A stretch of 35,956 nucleotides of DNA from Hofstenia miamia. Lineage: Eukaryota; Xenacoelomorpha; Acoela; Hofsteniidae. Below, in pieces: positions 22,999 to 33,044 of this stretch. Position numbers and translations under genes: made by a program. The DNA is taken from positions 225,348 through 261,303 of the forward strand of contig CABFPE010000009.1 in assembly GCA_900660155.1 (NCBI GenBank), written 5' to 3'. How positions within the stretch are numbered: position 1 is the stretch's first letter; each line of letters starts with the position of its first letter. A model generated the notes under the pieces. It ran no database searches. It was given only the letters and a program-made list of their open reading frames with translations, and had not been told where the DNA came from.

Positions 22999-23138
22999 AT
23001 ACAAGAGAAATAATTGGACAGAAATTCGAGAAAGAGACACTGTGTTAGTAGAAGCTCTAAGAACTCGCTTTGAAAATGATTATGTAACCTCCATGTTTGA
23101 TTTATTTATATATAAACTTTACAAATTTAAATCTAAAG
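22999..23138 (+). pseudogene. Candidate exon, KRNNWTEIRERDTVLVEAL segment, family unknown
   Basis: A coding-like stretch reads EAYKRNNWTEIRERDTVLVE, then LRTRFENDYVTSMFDLFIYK and ends KSKVG at a GTATGT donor (23139). An in-frame TAA lies just upstream, so an acceptor would have to fall near AAG at about 22996-22998; the tract before it is T-rich but interrupted. The charged helix-like pattern is protein-like, and the W plus downstream acidic residues vaguely recall Myb/SANT-type modules, which I do not claim. It is filed as pseudogene because its neighbours are broken, although this segment itself has no stop. Confidence 0.3.
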
Positions 23139-23249
23139 TTGGTATGTACATCATGACTATTTTCTTTAGTTATCTTATTGATAAATTTTATATTTATGAA
23201 TCGATTTGTTTATTAAAATCTCTTAAATGATTACAATTGTTGATATGAC

Positions 23250-25040
23250 AATCAGCTTGTAGATGCTTTTTAGAAACTGCTGAGAAACCTATTGTCTCGT
23301 GCATCAGGACTAACTTAAATTCAAACTTTTTATCCATTAACTGAATGTTCGTTTAAGATACTAGAGATGATCTCAAATCACGTGATTCGAATGCACGATT
23401 ATTTTAGAACAAACTTACCCTACACTTTGAAGTTTAGATCGCTACATATAATATTCTGCAAGTTGTGAATAAAATGACGTAAGAAGTTTGCCAACATTCC
23501 AAAAAACATTGCCTTCATTAGAATATTACGGTGGAATTCCCTTTACAGTTGATAGCTTATCACATGTAAATTTATGACTGCTAATAATGCACTTTTATTG
23601 TTTACAAATTTTCGGTATTTACCACGAGGTTTTATCAAAACGTACGCTTATTAAATTATTAGTTAGCACCTCTGTGAAAACATAAATATTTATAAATTGC
23701 AGACACTGATTAGACAAAACCATTAACATTAATTTTCCAAAAGATTGCCGACATTTGGAAAGAATTCTGTAACCTAATAAATCTTAACATTTAATATTTG
23801 AAGTAAGGTTTATTAAATAGAATGGTATACGCATTCAAATCGCATAGAACTGCTAAGTGGATTAGAGTGTTATATTACACGATAAATATGCAAAATATAG
23901 TTAGAAATTATTTTGATGTAAGCAAGCATCAAGAACCACATAAGCATAAAGAATGAAGTACACATTACATTTAAGTAAACTAGAAGACGTTTGAAAAGTC
24001 ACACAAAACTTCGAGCAACTGTAAATTGTAATCCCTAAGAGCAATCTATACTTCTAGTCAGTCATGAACATTTTTTTCTTGCTTAAGTGAAACAACATTT
24101 TGCTTGATGATTCCATGAAATAACTTGATAGTTAACCTTCAAATATATTATAAATATATTATAGTTGTATAGATTTTCTAGTATTTAGGAGCCTAGCTTG
24201 CTACTCAATTCATTTTCGTCAGTTGATCACAATTTTCTTACATGTGTAAGAGAGAAACTTATTGCTTTACTATAAGTGTTTTGATTAATGGACATTGCTT
24301 TCGCATTAGTTTGAGAAAAATAGAGAAATGTATAGTCCTGTATTTGATTCTATTAACTTTTTCAATATCAAATATTTGATAATTACTTTGTTTTTAATAA
24401 TACAAAAATTCATTTTCCATATATTATATTTTCAAATTTTATATATTTAAAAAAATATTTTTTGATATCACCATTCTAGACATCATTAGAAGCTGTCCTC
24501 AATAACCTTTCTGCACTTGAGTCATTCTTCTTAATTAGTGCACATGGCAGGAAAATATGTTCTGTTATATATAATAAGCTTCCAATTTTCAATTGCAATG
24601 GAAGTTCTTACGTTACAAGGAAATTATATCTAATAGCTTTAAAAATCAGAAACTATGCAATCAATGATTAGCTCATTATCTAGAGTTCACATCTCTATAA
24701 TGTTGTGAAGTAGACCACAGCAGTGGTTGGAGGCACTGATCATTGATGCAAAGTAAGGGATGAGCGACAGACATTTTTTTGCATAGAATTTCATTGAAAG
24801 TGTTTTTTTTTCGTTTTATGACCTGAAATCGCACACTTACTGGGTTTTTGGGCAGATTTCGTTGTAGTATAATTCGTGTTTATGCAAGGCAATCTTGGAT
24901 TGCTGTTGTACATTATGAAAAATAATCCTGATTAATTTATGAAAATAAAAACTTTGCAACGATTTAAAGTTGTATGACCTACTACAATTGCACAAGACAA
25001 AAAAGACACTTAACTGGAGCATAAAACGGTTATTCAGCCT
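23250..25040. other. AT-rich region with no recognisable gene
   Basis: No supported exon, RNA gene or element end. The 61-codon minus-strand frame at 24837-25022 has no motif and is not called. Confidence 0.5.
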
Positions 25041-25042
25041 TC

Positions 25043-25159
25043 TGCTTAAAGCATGCCGATCGGATCTAGCTCTGAAATGTTACGATTAAGACAAACAATT
25101 TTCCATCTAGGATTCAGAAGATGCCCGCCGTCGACTTTTTCTGGAGAGCAGGAACGTAT
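25043..25159 (-). other. Coding-like segment downstream of the SLC6 gene
   Basis: On the minus strand, after an AG at about 25160, a frame reads FIRSCSPEKVDGGHLLNPRW, then KIVCLNRNISELDPIGML and a TAA. It is GC-richer than its flanks and has a protein-like composition. A poor acceptor tract and the lack of an upstream partner make the exon status uncertain. It lies about 330 bases beyond the stop of the SLC6 gene on the same strand, so it could instead fall in that gene's 3' region. Family unknown. Confidence 0.3.
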
Positions 25160-25352
25160 GAACTTCGATTAAAACTTGATTAGTTAAGACATTTTAAGTA
25201 CTGTCAGATTTTCCCATAATGCGACAGTATTGTTATCAATAAAAGCAGTTAAGATAATTGCAGATTAATAGTTTAATAGCACACACATTTAGTTGAGCCA
25301 AAATTGGCATTCCTATCGTCATCATGTTTATGGGTTTCATTCGAATACCAAT

Positions 25353-25358
25353 TAATGC
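25353..25358 (-). promoter_or_regulatory. Candidate poly(A) signal (ATTAAA) for the SLC6 gene
   Basis: The minus strand carries the common variant ATTAAA about 135 nt after the stop. A canonical AATAAA also exists at 25481-25486 (minus), but it is only six bases past the stop, which would leave a very short 3' UTR. Which one is used cannot be decided from sequence. Confidence 0.3.
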
Positions 25359-25491
25359 TTTAATAAAAATGTAAAAGGTACATTCTAGCTTTCATATAGA
25401 GATATGTTCTAGAAAACTATGCACCTTTAATATAAATGGAGCAGAAATAAATAGTTTTATATTAAAAAATAAACTTAGCATTTATTAAAAA

Positions 25492-27561
25492 TCAAATACT
25501 AAATTGTGAAGCATGACGTATGTACAAAGTTTTGCAGCGAATACTGATTTCTGCTTCAAAGTCTGAATTGACTTCATCTTCGATTTGATTATGAAATTGT
25601 TTCCCACAAATAATTTCGAATTTGATCAAAATTGCGATTATTGGAATAGGTAAAGTGCATATTAAAATGATTATTCCACATGATATTTGCGCCCACATGG
25701 GGATTTGTTTTGAAAACGCCTGCCCATTTACTGCATCCCACGTTAAGTAACTAGCACCTCTGTTTACCATCAGAGAAAAAATGCTGGCTACAAGTACACA
25801 AGACATTGATAGAGGTGCGAAAATTCTGCAACATAGCACCAACACACAGTTTGGCCGAAACCCGCACATTGCTTCTATGTCATCACAAAATCTATTCACT
25901 CCATAGACATATATGACTGCGAACAATTCACATGTACATACAATCATAAGAGAGATGGCCATTGCATATTCATCGCATATTTGAACAAGATATTCTCCAT
26001 TAGTTAGAGCGAAAACTTGGGCTACTGTGACAAAAAGGCCACACGTGACAGCAGTTATTCTTGTCTTTGAGTAACAGGAGAGAGCCTCGAGGTCTAACAA
26101 AGAAGTTAGTATGCCTTGAAGAGCGCCAATCATTGTTCCCATGCCTAAGGTCACTAGCATGAGGAAAAACAGAATTGCAAAGAGCGGAGAGAGTGAGCCG
26201 AATTGATTGATGGCTTCAGTAATTGCCAAAAATGCTAAACCTGGACCTTCTATTGAGTTTGTAAGAAATTTGTCGAGGTTACAATCACTTTTTGTGTTAT
26301 TTGAGGTCTGCAAGCATTTCTCCATTTCTCTGGAAGCGCGAAAGCCTATAATAGAAAATAAAGTAATAGAAGCATAAATTGAAGTCAGAAGATTTGTTAT
26401 TGTGATTGTAAACACATCGGTTATGCAGTTATTACTTTTTGGCATGTGACTAGACATCGCCACTAAGCCACCCATTCCCAACGACATTGTAAACAAACAT
26501 TGAGTAGCTGCTTCAAGCCACACTACTGGGTCAAGAAGCTTTTCAAATCTTGGTCGAAACATATGATTAAGGCCAAGTTCAAAGCCGGGGAGTGTCAATC
26601 CTCGTAGTAAAAATACAAATAGTATTGCATATGGACATAAAGCAGTGAAATATGAAATCTGTCCAGTGCATTTAATACCTTTTACTGTACAGAAAAAGAG
26701 GATTCCCCAAGACAACAAGATCATAACACATATTTTGAATGAGAAGCCTATGCCTGTGTCTACAGATTCTGAAATGTTTAAGCTCTCCCTGTACCAAAAA
26801 TAAGCTGGAGCTCCAGCAGCTACACATTCCGTTGAATTATGTAGACATACTGACCATGGGAGAGGGTAACTGAATGATTTACTGAGGTACAGCAGGCACC
26901 AACTTACCACAGTATTGTAATAAGCACACTGAATGCATGCAACAAGAAATGTTCCAATGCCAATTCCAGCCAACACTGGATTGATACTTGACCACATCTG
27001 TAGAGGTCCTTTTCCCATTCTTTGTCCCATTCCAAGTTCAATTAGCACCATTGGAATAGCCATCACAATTAGCATTATTACATAAGGAAAAATAAAAGCA
27101 CCACCTCCGTGTTTTTGACATAGCCATGGAAACCGCCAAATGTTCCCAAGGCCAACAGTGAATGCTATGCATGAAAGAATGTACTGACCTTTAGTATTCC
27201 ACGTACCTCTTCTGGATGATATTTTTTCATGAGGTAGCTCATTTGGGGGAATATAAATATCTTCTGGCAAATAGCTCTCTTTAATAACATGTGAAGGCTT
27301 TTGATCTAAGAAAGGTTCTTTGGCTAAATAAAGTGTAGCATGCTTTTTATCTTTATTCTGTGAATTTGTAGACGTTTCTAGTCCTTCTGATATGGGGATT
27401 GGTGGAACAACAAGTTGTAGAAATTTGGGAAGAGCTGAAGAGATATTAGTGTCATTTTCTACTAATTGATAAATTGCAATATCTTCATTTTTCTTTTTCT
27501 CAAATGAGTAAGTGTTCGTCTCCAAAGTATTATTCAGTAGTGAAGAATTTCGTTTTGTCAT
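25492..27561 (-). CDS. SLC6-family Na+-coupled transporter, single exon, complete
   Basis: A 689-residue plasma-membrane symporter with the 12-helix LeuT fold, predicted to import a small amino acid or related solute with Na+ (family knowledge). The cytoplasmic N-terminus is long (about 117 residues) and ends at the RGTW gate motif (118-121). TM1 holds FTVGLGNIWRFPW (134-146), the Na+/substrate site. EL2 (about 236-268) has the paired Cys239/Cys246 and sequons at 242 and 262. TM6 has TMSLGMGG (358-365). TM8 has EGPGLAFLAITEAINQF (438-454). YGVNRFCDDIEAMCGFRP (553-570) is the family's intracellular loop. TM12 is about 620-647. WYRESLNIS in EL2, the long EL4 (about 405-440) and RGLTLPG (320-326) point to the B0AT/NTT4-like amino-acid branch (SLC6A15-20) rather than the GABA or monoamine branches. 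An in-frame TAA 17 codons upstream with no ATG between fixes the start. There is no intron, frameshift or missing motif; the substrate is unknown. Confidence 0.95.
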   Translation of the reverse strand: MTKRNSSLLNNTLETNTYSFEKKKNEDIAIYQLVENDTNISSALPKFLQLVVPPIPISEGLETSTNSQNKDKKHATLYLAKEPFLDQKPSHVIKESYLPEDIYIPPNELPHEKISSRRGTWNTKGQYILSCIAFTVGLGNIWRFPWLCQKHGGGAFIFPYVIMLIVMAIPMVLIELGMGQRMGKGPLQMWSSINPVLAGIGIGTFLVACIQCAYYNTVVSWCLLYLSKSFSYPLPWSVCLHNSTECVAAGAPAYFWYRESLNISESVDTGIGFSFKICVMILLSWGILFFCTVKGIKCTGQISYFTALCPYAILFVFLLRGLTLPGFELGLNHMFRPRFEKLLDPVVWLEAATQCLFTMSLGMGGLVAMSSHMPKSNNCITDVFTITITNLLTSIYASITLFSIIGFRASREMEKCLQTSNNTKSDCNLDKFLTNSIEGPGLAFLAITEAINQFGSLSPLFAILFFLMLVTLGMGTMIGALQGILTSLLDLEALSCYSKTRITAVTCGLFVTVAQVFALTNGEYLVQICDEYAMAISLMIVCTCELFAVIYVYGVNRFCDDIEAMCGFRPNCVLVLCCRIFAPLSMSCVLVASIFSLMVNRGASYLTWDAVNGQAFSKQIPMWAQISCGIIILICTLPIPIIAILIKFEIICGKQFHNQIEDEVNSDFEAEISIRCKTLYIRHASQFSI

Positions 27562-27844
27562 AATGCAAATTTCGTTAGCTGGCTTACTCCACCGAATGTA
27601 GCGAATAATTTATGGTGAATGCACAATGGGACAGAGTAGTGTAGTAAATATTCTTACGGCTGGGAATATTTTATGTTAATTTCTTCCCGTTGCTTTTTAA
27701 CAATCCAATTTCAAATGCGTCAGACGTCCATTTTATGCGTTACGGTAAATCATCACACTATAAATGGGATATTACATTGAGTTTGTTTAATTATAAATAA
27801 TTATATATTACGAAAAAACAAATACATATAATAATAATAATTTT

Positions 27845-28293
27845 TTAACCCTATTTCCACTAGGAATTTTTCAAATATGTGATGTCTTCAACAAAATTTG
27901 TTTAAAACCTTATAACTTACGAACTAATGCAGATACATAAAATCTAAAAACACCCACACTATAGAGAATTGTCTCCTCTGACACACATAGATTGTCTTCA
28001 AAAACATAATAGGGTAGTTGTTATTCTCATGGGCATTAGACTGCTTCATTATGTGAACACTAGGCATGGAAATGATTCCAATATTTTTACAAAAATTGAA
28101 TTTCTCATTAAGAAAAAATTCGTATTTGCATGCAATTCATGCATAAGAATATGTTTTAGCACATATCTTCATCATTGCATGTCCGGGTCCTGTCACATAG
28201 ATGTGTCCATGCAAAAGGCTTGTATAAAATTCTTCAAAAATGAGAACAAATCGATTTGTTACGTAAAAGAAACACTCGTGGAAATAAGTTTAA
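27845..28293. mobile_element. piggyBac-type MITE with TTAA duplications
   Basis: The body is 27849-28289 (441 bp) between TTAA at 27845-27848 and TTAA at 28290-28293. The left terminus is CCCTATTTCCACTAG; the reverse complement of the right terminus is ACTTATTTCCACGAG, so 12 of 15 bases agree. The last 90 or so bases match the reverse complement of the piggyBac remnant end at 12481-12597 (shared blocks ATGTGTCCATG, ATAAAATT, TTCAAAAATG, CGTAAAAG and AACACT). It is therefore probably a deletion derivative or relative of that family. It lies just upstream of the SLC6 start. The 110-codon frame inside it is incidental. Confidence 0.78.
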
Positions 28294-28570
28294 GACATTA
28301 ACACGATGGTAATATGTACAATTTTGTGAGACATTGAGGGCAGTTCAGTATCAATAGCAACCGATTCTTCATCAGTTGGAAGCGTTTTCGTCGAGTTTAT
28401 CCACAAAGATATTCGAAAAAATTTGGATATAAAACCTAAAAGAAAAACCCGTAAAAAATAATTTGGCTTACTTGAAATTTGTATTGCATTATTAAATTTC
28501 TCTAAGAATAAGCAACCAAAAATTCAGATGCTAGTCTGAACAAAAGTTGATTTTAAAAATTTTTCTAATT

Positions 28571-28870
28571 TTAACCCTAAATTAAATAACCCTGGTATTT
28601 CCTGCAATTTGAAATTGTTTCCTTAAGATTTCTTTAAGCGCTCCCAACTCCTGAAACGACAAAGATATCAAAAATCTGAAAACACCACTGGATAGAAAAT
28701 CGTCTGCTCTTTCATTTTCATCTTGAATTCCCGGTCTATCACAAACCCGTAGAGGCAAATTGTCGTTGCCATAGGGCTCAGATCGCTTTATTATCCTAAC
28801 ACTAAGCATGGGAAGAATTTGAGAGTTTCTACCATTGGAAAAAGTAAAAATTTTTATGTACTTTAATCAC
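28571..28870 (+). repeat. Diverged dispersed repeat, copy B
   Basis: Starts at TTAACCCTAAATT and resembles both the MITE just upstream (block AAAATCTRAAAACACC, about 27937-27955 versus 28674-28690; and AACACTARGCATGG, about 28058-28071 versus 28798-28811) and the segment at 33.1 kb (AAAGATATCNNAAATCTGAAAACA). It is a decayed member of the same repeat group; no right terminus was identified. Confidence 0.55.
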
Positions 28871-29905
28871 TGGGATAATTTTTATCACAAATTTCCAACA
28901 TAACACAGAACCACACTTACCCATAAATGAGTCAAAATCCGATAATTCCCACATTTCTGATTAAGCTTCGAGGAAATTATTTGAAAATGTTGACAAAAAG
29001 GATGATATCTTTAATGATGCAGTAGACTGCTTGACTTTATATATTAATTTTTCAAATTGTAACCAAATTCATTCAATTTTATTGGGTATCCATATCCTGA
29101 AATGTATGAAAATGGAGGAGGCGGCAGGGTCAAAGTAGGTTAATGACAATCGATGCAGACGAGATACAACAGAATTCAGATTTAATGCGATTGTTAATTA
29201 ATGAATAGCAACAAATTTGTGTATTACAAAGTGGGTTGGATATGAGGTACATCCGTGTGAGTGTAGATGTGGACTGGGTACACAGTTTTTGACAACTTTG
29301 AGAGTGTGGGTATGGGTTGAGAAAATAATTTCAAAAGTGCGGGTGTGATTTTACGTTTTATTCTTCATAGACTGTTGTTTAACCAGTATATAACTGTGTA
29401 AATTATCAATTTGAATGTTTAACATTAATACATTCATAGAAATACGGAAGCCCTCAATAGGTCTTTTCCAATACCTTTATTGACAAGAAAAAACCTTATT
29501 ATTGGTTTTTATGCTAATCCAATTTAGCGATCTTTAATATATAATTTGGGCTAATTACTGCATGACGAAACAAACAGCATCAAACATGAATCAAGAATTA
29601 TACGTAGGGAAAGAATTTATCTATTTCTCAAATGAATGATAGGCCCTGCTTATAGATTTGGCTAAGATTAGATATGTCATAGCATGTAGATAAGTAGGTT
29701 CAAAAACCAGTACTGATATGAACCTGTGCTGACCTTGATAGAATCCTACTGGTTGTTGAACTTCACACTTGTGTATTTTAAACACATATGGTGAATTTTC
29801 CATATTCTTTCAGTCTTTAAATCATGTTTCATTTATTTTCAATTTATGAGCGAATTTAATCCAATTTCTGCATTACATACACCTGATATCATTAACTCAC
29901 ATACG
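28871..29905. other. Non-coding stretch
   Basis: No gene recognised. There is a GT-rich patch around 29225-29345 with GTGTGGGTATGGGTTG-like sequence. The 60-codon minus frame at 29621-29803 has no motif. Confidence 0.5.
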
Positions 29906-29909
29906 TTAA

Positions 29910-30062
29910 TGCATCAAGCAATCAAGAAATGATGAATCATTCCAAATGTTCAGATCTCGTGCTTTGGAAAAATCACAAGTTGATGAACGTCATAGTTTTG
30001 GCGTAATAATGGCTTCCATAATAACCATTACATTAGTTGTACTTGGTCTAAATCCTGTTTAA
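29910..30062 (+). other. Candidate terminal exon encoding a short TM segment
   Basis: After an in-frame TAA (29907-29909) the frame reads KQSRNDESFQMFRSRALEKS, then QVDERHSFGVIMASIITITL and ends LVVLGLNPV at a stop (30060-30062). A charged stretch followed by about 18 hydrophobic residues looks like a juxtamembrane region plus a transmembrane helix at a protein C-terminus. Possible acceptor AGs lie at 29917-29918 and 29925-29926, after only a weak pyrimidine tract. No upstream exon is identified and the family is unknown. Confidence 0.3.
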
Positions 30063-30667
30063 AATAAGCAATTTTGTTAAAAGGATCTATTGTCTTGAAT
30101 TATTCTAGATGATGAGTCGCGTCTAACAAACTGCTCGAATGTGACCAAACCTAGGGGTCCGCGGGGATCGAATCAACACCCTTTAAACTCTGCATTTAGT
30201 ATATGTATGATTTCGAAATGGGATGTGAATAGTAAAATATTTATCTTTCAAATTGTATAAAATTCCCCGAGGAAAGTATACATATTTGATAAAAACATTT
30301 AAAAAGCTTGTCTCTTGTTCCATTAATTAAAACCTTGATTGGAATCTTTCATAAAATGTCAAAGCAATTATTCCAAATGCCACAATAACTACACATCGCT
30401 TTAGTTATACCGAATTGTTCCCCATAAATATATAAGATGTTTAGAACGATGGAAAGCTATTTTTTAATATGTCTACATTAATATTTTTTTAAGTATGAAT
30501 CCAAATTAATGTCAAATTTTGACAGAAATGTGTTTTTAAATTTGCACAAAAGAACCCGGGACGTGTATTCCAAAAAAAAATTACAGCCATTAACTCATTA
30601 TCACCTGAGTTCATTGAAATTATCAAAAATAATGGCATTTTTGTCTCAATAAGCATATACGGTGTGT

Positions 30668-32449
30668 CAGAGCGGATCTAGCAAAAAAATTTCTGATGGG
30701 GTACTGAAATTCCAAAACTCAATTTTTGCAAAATATTCTTCATTCTAGATTTGACTAACTTTTGATTTCTCATACATGTTATGATCACAATTTTACAATT
30801 TTACAATTTTTTCAATTTAATTATCGTCTAGTTAGGACTTTCTACTATTGGGATTGAATTTGTTTTAATTCGTTTAGAAATACATTAATTAATTTAATGC
30901 ATCATATTTTCTATTTATAAATACATAGATATATCTATTTCTGGTCTCTTACTAAAATTATATGTGCTAAAATAATGCATTATTAGCAAAACAGAATATC
31001 GAATGGAGATATTATAGACATATTTTAGTTTGGCGTGTATACCATAATATCGAATATCAAATCAAAATGTTGTGCCTAGTCTCAGTTGAAATTGAAAAGT
31101 TGGTCCTAGTCTCGTAGTCATCCTGTCTCATGTTGTGTTTTTTTGTTCTTGTCACTGCCACCAGGGACCAGGTCAACTTTCTCATCAATAAATAGACTAT
31201 ACAACCATTATCACTGTTTTGTGAAATCTGGAGAGAAAACGCTGAAGACTATTAATTTTACCTAATTATTTTTAATTTGCATTTGGTGGTTGGTCAATTT
31301 TTAGCATTAATATTTTTACGTAACATATAGTAATTGCAATTTCAAATTATTCGAGAATAGAAAAGGCGTCTCGGCTTGGGGGTATCATCAATAATTTTGA
31401 ACCTCATAATTCTTACCAAATCAGTAATTAATGCAAAACTTTTCATTTAGAATGCTGACATACTTTTCCGTGTTCATTTTTAACACGTTTCTCGAGATGC
31501 ATCAATGAATCACAACAATGATTAATAAGGCAATCCGCACCATAGTAGTTAAATGAAGCTTAATTCCTGTTGAGATGTAGCAGGATTGAATCTTGATGAC
31601 TCTATAGGACATTTAGAAAATTCATTAGGTGTCATTAATGTACTTAGCAGTTTTGAATTGACCAGCGTACAGCTATTGTATTTCATACAAAGTGCCAGTT
31701 GCACTTCATTAGGCGCTGATGGAAAGCAAAAACAGGGACGTGGTCAGCTACAAACATTTTGATGCGAGAGGCTAAAATAGCTCATAGGGATCTATGGCTT
31801 TCCTAGAATTTTAAGTTTTATTTCATAGGTGGGGCCAATTCAGAAATTTTTACAGAGAAGAGAAAGCTTCCTAAATTTTTAATAAGGTAACAAGGTAACA
31901 AATATAGACCTGTGGTTTTTCGAGAAAAGCCCTGCCCAGTCTTCTTGTAGCAACATCCTTCAACAAAAATGTCTTTTAATTAACCGCTTAGCTGAAACAG
32001 TATTGGTTCTAATTATTAACTTTACACAGATTTATGTATACTGTGGAAGCAGGTCTGTGAGCTAATTTTATAATTTTTTAAGTACAAAAGTTTAGTGGAT
32101 GTTAAATGAAATGCATAACATTGAATTGGCTAATATGTATAATATATTCTTAAGAATGTGTAAGATTATTTGAATAAAATATTGGAAAGTTTGACAAATG
32201 TTTGCCAAACCTTTGCAAGGTTTGGTAAGTTTTAGGAAAATTTGCAAATTATTTGAAAAATTTGTGAAATATTTTGCAAAAATTGCCAAAACTTTGGATC
32301 ACTCTGCAAATGAAATGCAAAATTTGGCACTAATTTGGAATTTTCCAACATTTTTACTAAGGTCGCACAAATTTACCTAATAGCTGTACCCAAATTTGGT
32401 TCATCATGGAGGCTACAGTCTTATAGTTCCTCCCTTAGACCCGCCACTG
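30668..32449. mobile_element. Possible old hAT element (1.8 kb)
   Basis: The left end CAGAGCGGATCTAGC and the reverse complement of the right end, CAGTGGCGGGTCTAAGG, share the common hAT terminal theme CAGWGGCGGRTCTA. The flanking 8-mers CGGTGTGT (30660-30667) and CGGTAGGG (32450-32457) agree at five of eight bases. No transposase motif is recognised inside, so it would be non-autonomous or thoroughly decayed. Confidence 0.35.
32170..32345. repeat. Degenerate TTTGCAAA/TTTGGC-rich patch with a short palindrome
   Basis: Repeated imperfect units such as TTTGCCAAA, TTTGCAAA and TTTGGCA fill this patch. Bases 32205-32225 form a perfect inverted repeat with 9-bp arms around a 3-bp loop. The two overlapping open frames on opposite strands (FAKYFTNFSNNL-like and RKICKLFEKF-like) are products of the repeat and not genes. 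Confidence 0.6.
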
Positions 32450-32546
32450 CGGTAGGGTATAGTGTGATTTTTCCACGCACTCTTTTTAATTTTCAAATTG
32501 ACGTACGCGTGGCGGTTATGATAACTAACATTGAATTTCATTACAG

Positions 32547-32619
32547 ACGATGCTTAAAACAGTGCAAATATATGAACCTCATTGCTGACCTTCACACTGC
32601 CAACGAAGAAATAGTTTGA
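32547..32619 (+). CDS. Candidate terminal coding exon, protein unknown
   Basis: A good acceptor (AACATTGAATTTCATTACAG) is followed by one base and 24 codons reading RCLKQCKYMNLIADLHTANE, then EIV and TGA (32617-32619). The residue content is protein-like and an AATAAA follows about 130 nt downstream (32746-32751). No upstream exon was found, so the call is tentative. The phase requires an upstream exon ending two bases into a codon. Confidence 0.38.
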
Positions 32620-32745
32620 ATAGATGGCACATAGAGAAATGGGATGAGTATATATGATTTTCATTACAATTTCTTTACGGGTAGTAGATTCGTAAACCGT
32701 AATATAATATGATTAAACGTAGTAAGGTTGAATAATCGGAAATAC

Positions 32746-32751
32746 AATAAA
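32746..32751 (+). promoter_or_regulatory. AATAAA poly(A) signal downstream of the 32547 exon
   Basis: A canonical hexamer at a suitable distance from the stop at 32619. In AT-rich DNA such hexamers are frequent by chance. Confidence 0.3.
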
Positions 32752-33044
32752 ACCGAATGCTATTTAATTGAATTAGCGAGGAAAATAAGTATATATTTAA
32801 ATTGCCTTGCCAGAAACCAAAAAACGTAAAATCTGTTAGTTTTAGGAATACATTGAAATATTTATAATTTATAGTATATTGGAAATGCTAATGAAAAAAA
32901 TTGGTGATGTAAAATTTGGAAATTCATAACTTTAGATTAAAGTTCTGAGGAGTGATGTTTTGCTGTAGCTGTATATGTCTCCAACTCCACATTGTCGACA
33001 ACAAAAAGAGTATCTTAGATCTAAAAGACAACCAATATCTTCAA

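Noticed and set aside
27969..28301. 110-codon plus-strand frame as a gene
   Set aside because: It lies inside the TTAA-bounded MITE, including its terminus, so it is incidental.
30150..30180. GGGGATCGAATC near a CCGCGG motif as a tRNA T-arm
   Set aside because: The bases that should pair do not, and no A-box or acceptor stem is present.
31140..31200. Exon after the strong acceptor TTTTTTGTTCTTGTCACTG...CCACCAG
   Set aside because: The following frames close within about ten codons and no donor or homology supports an exon.
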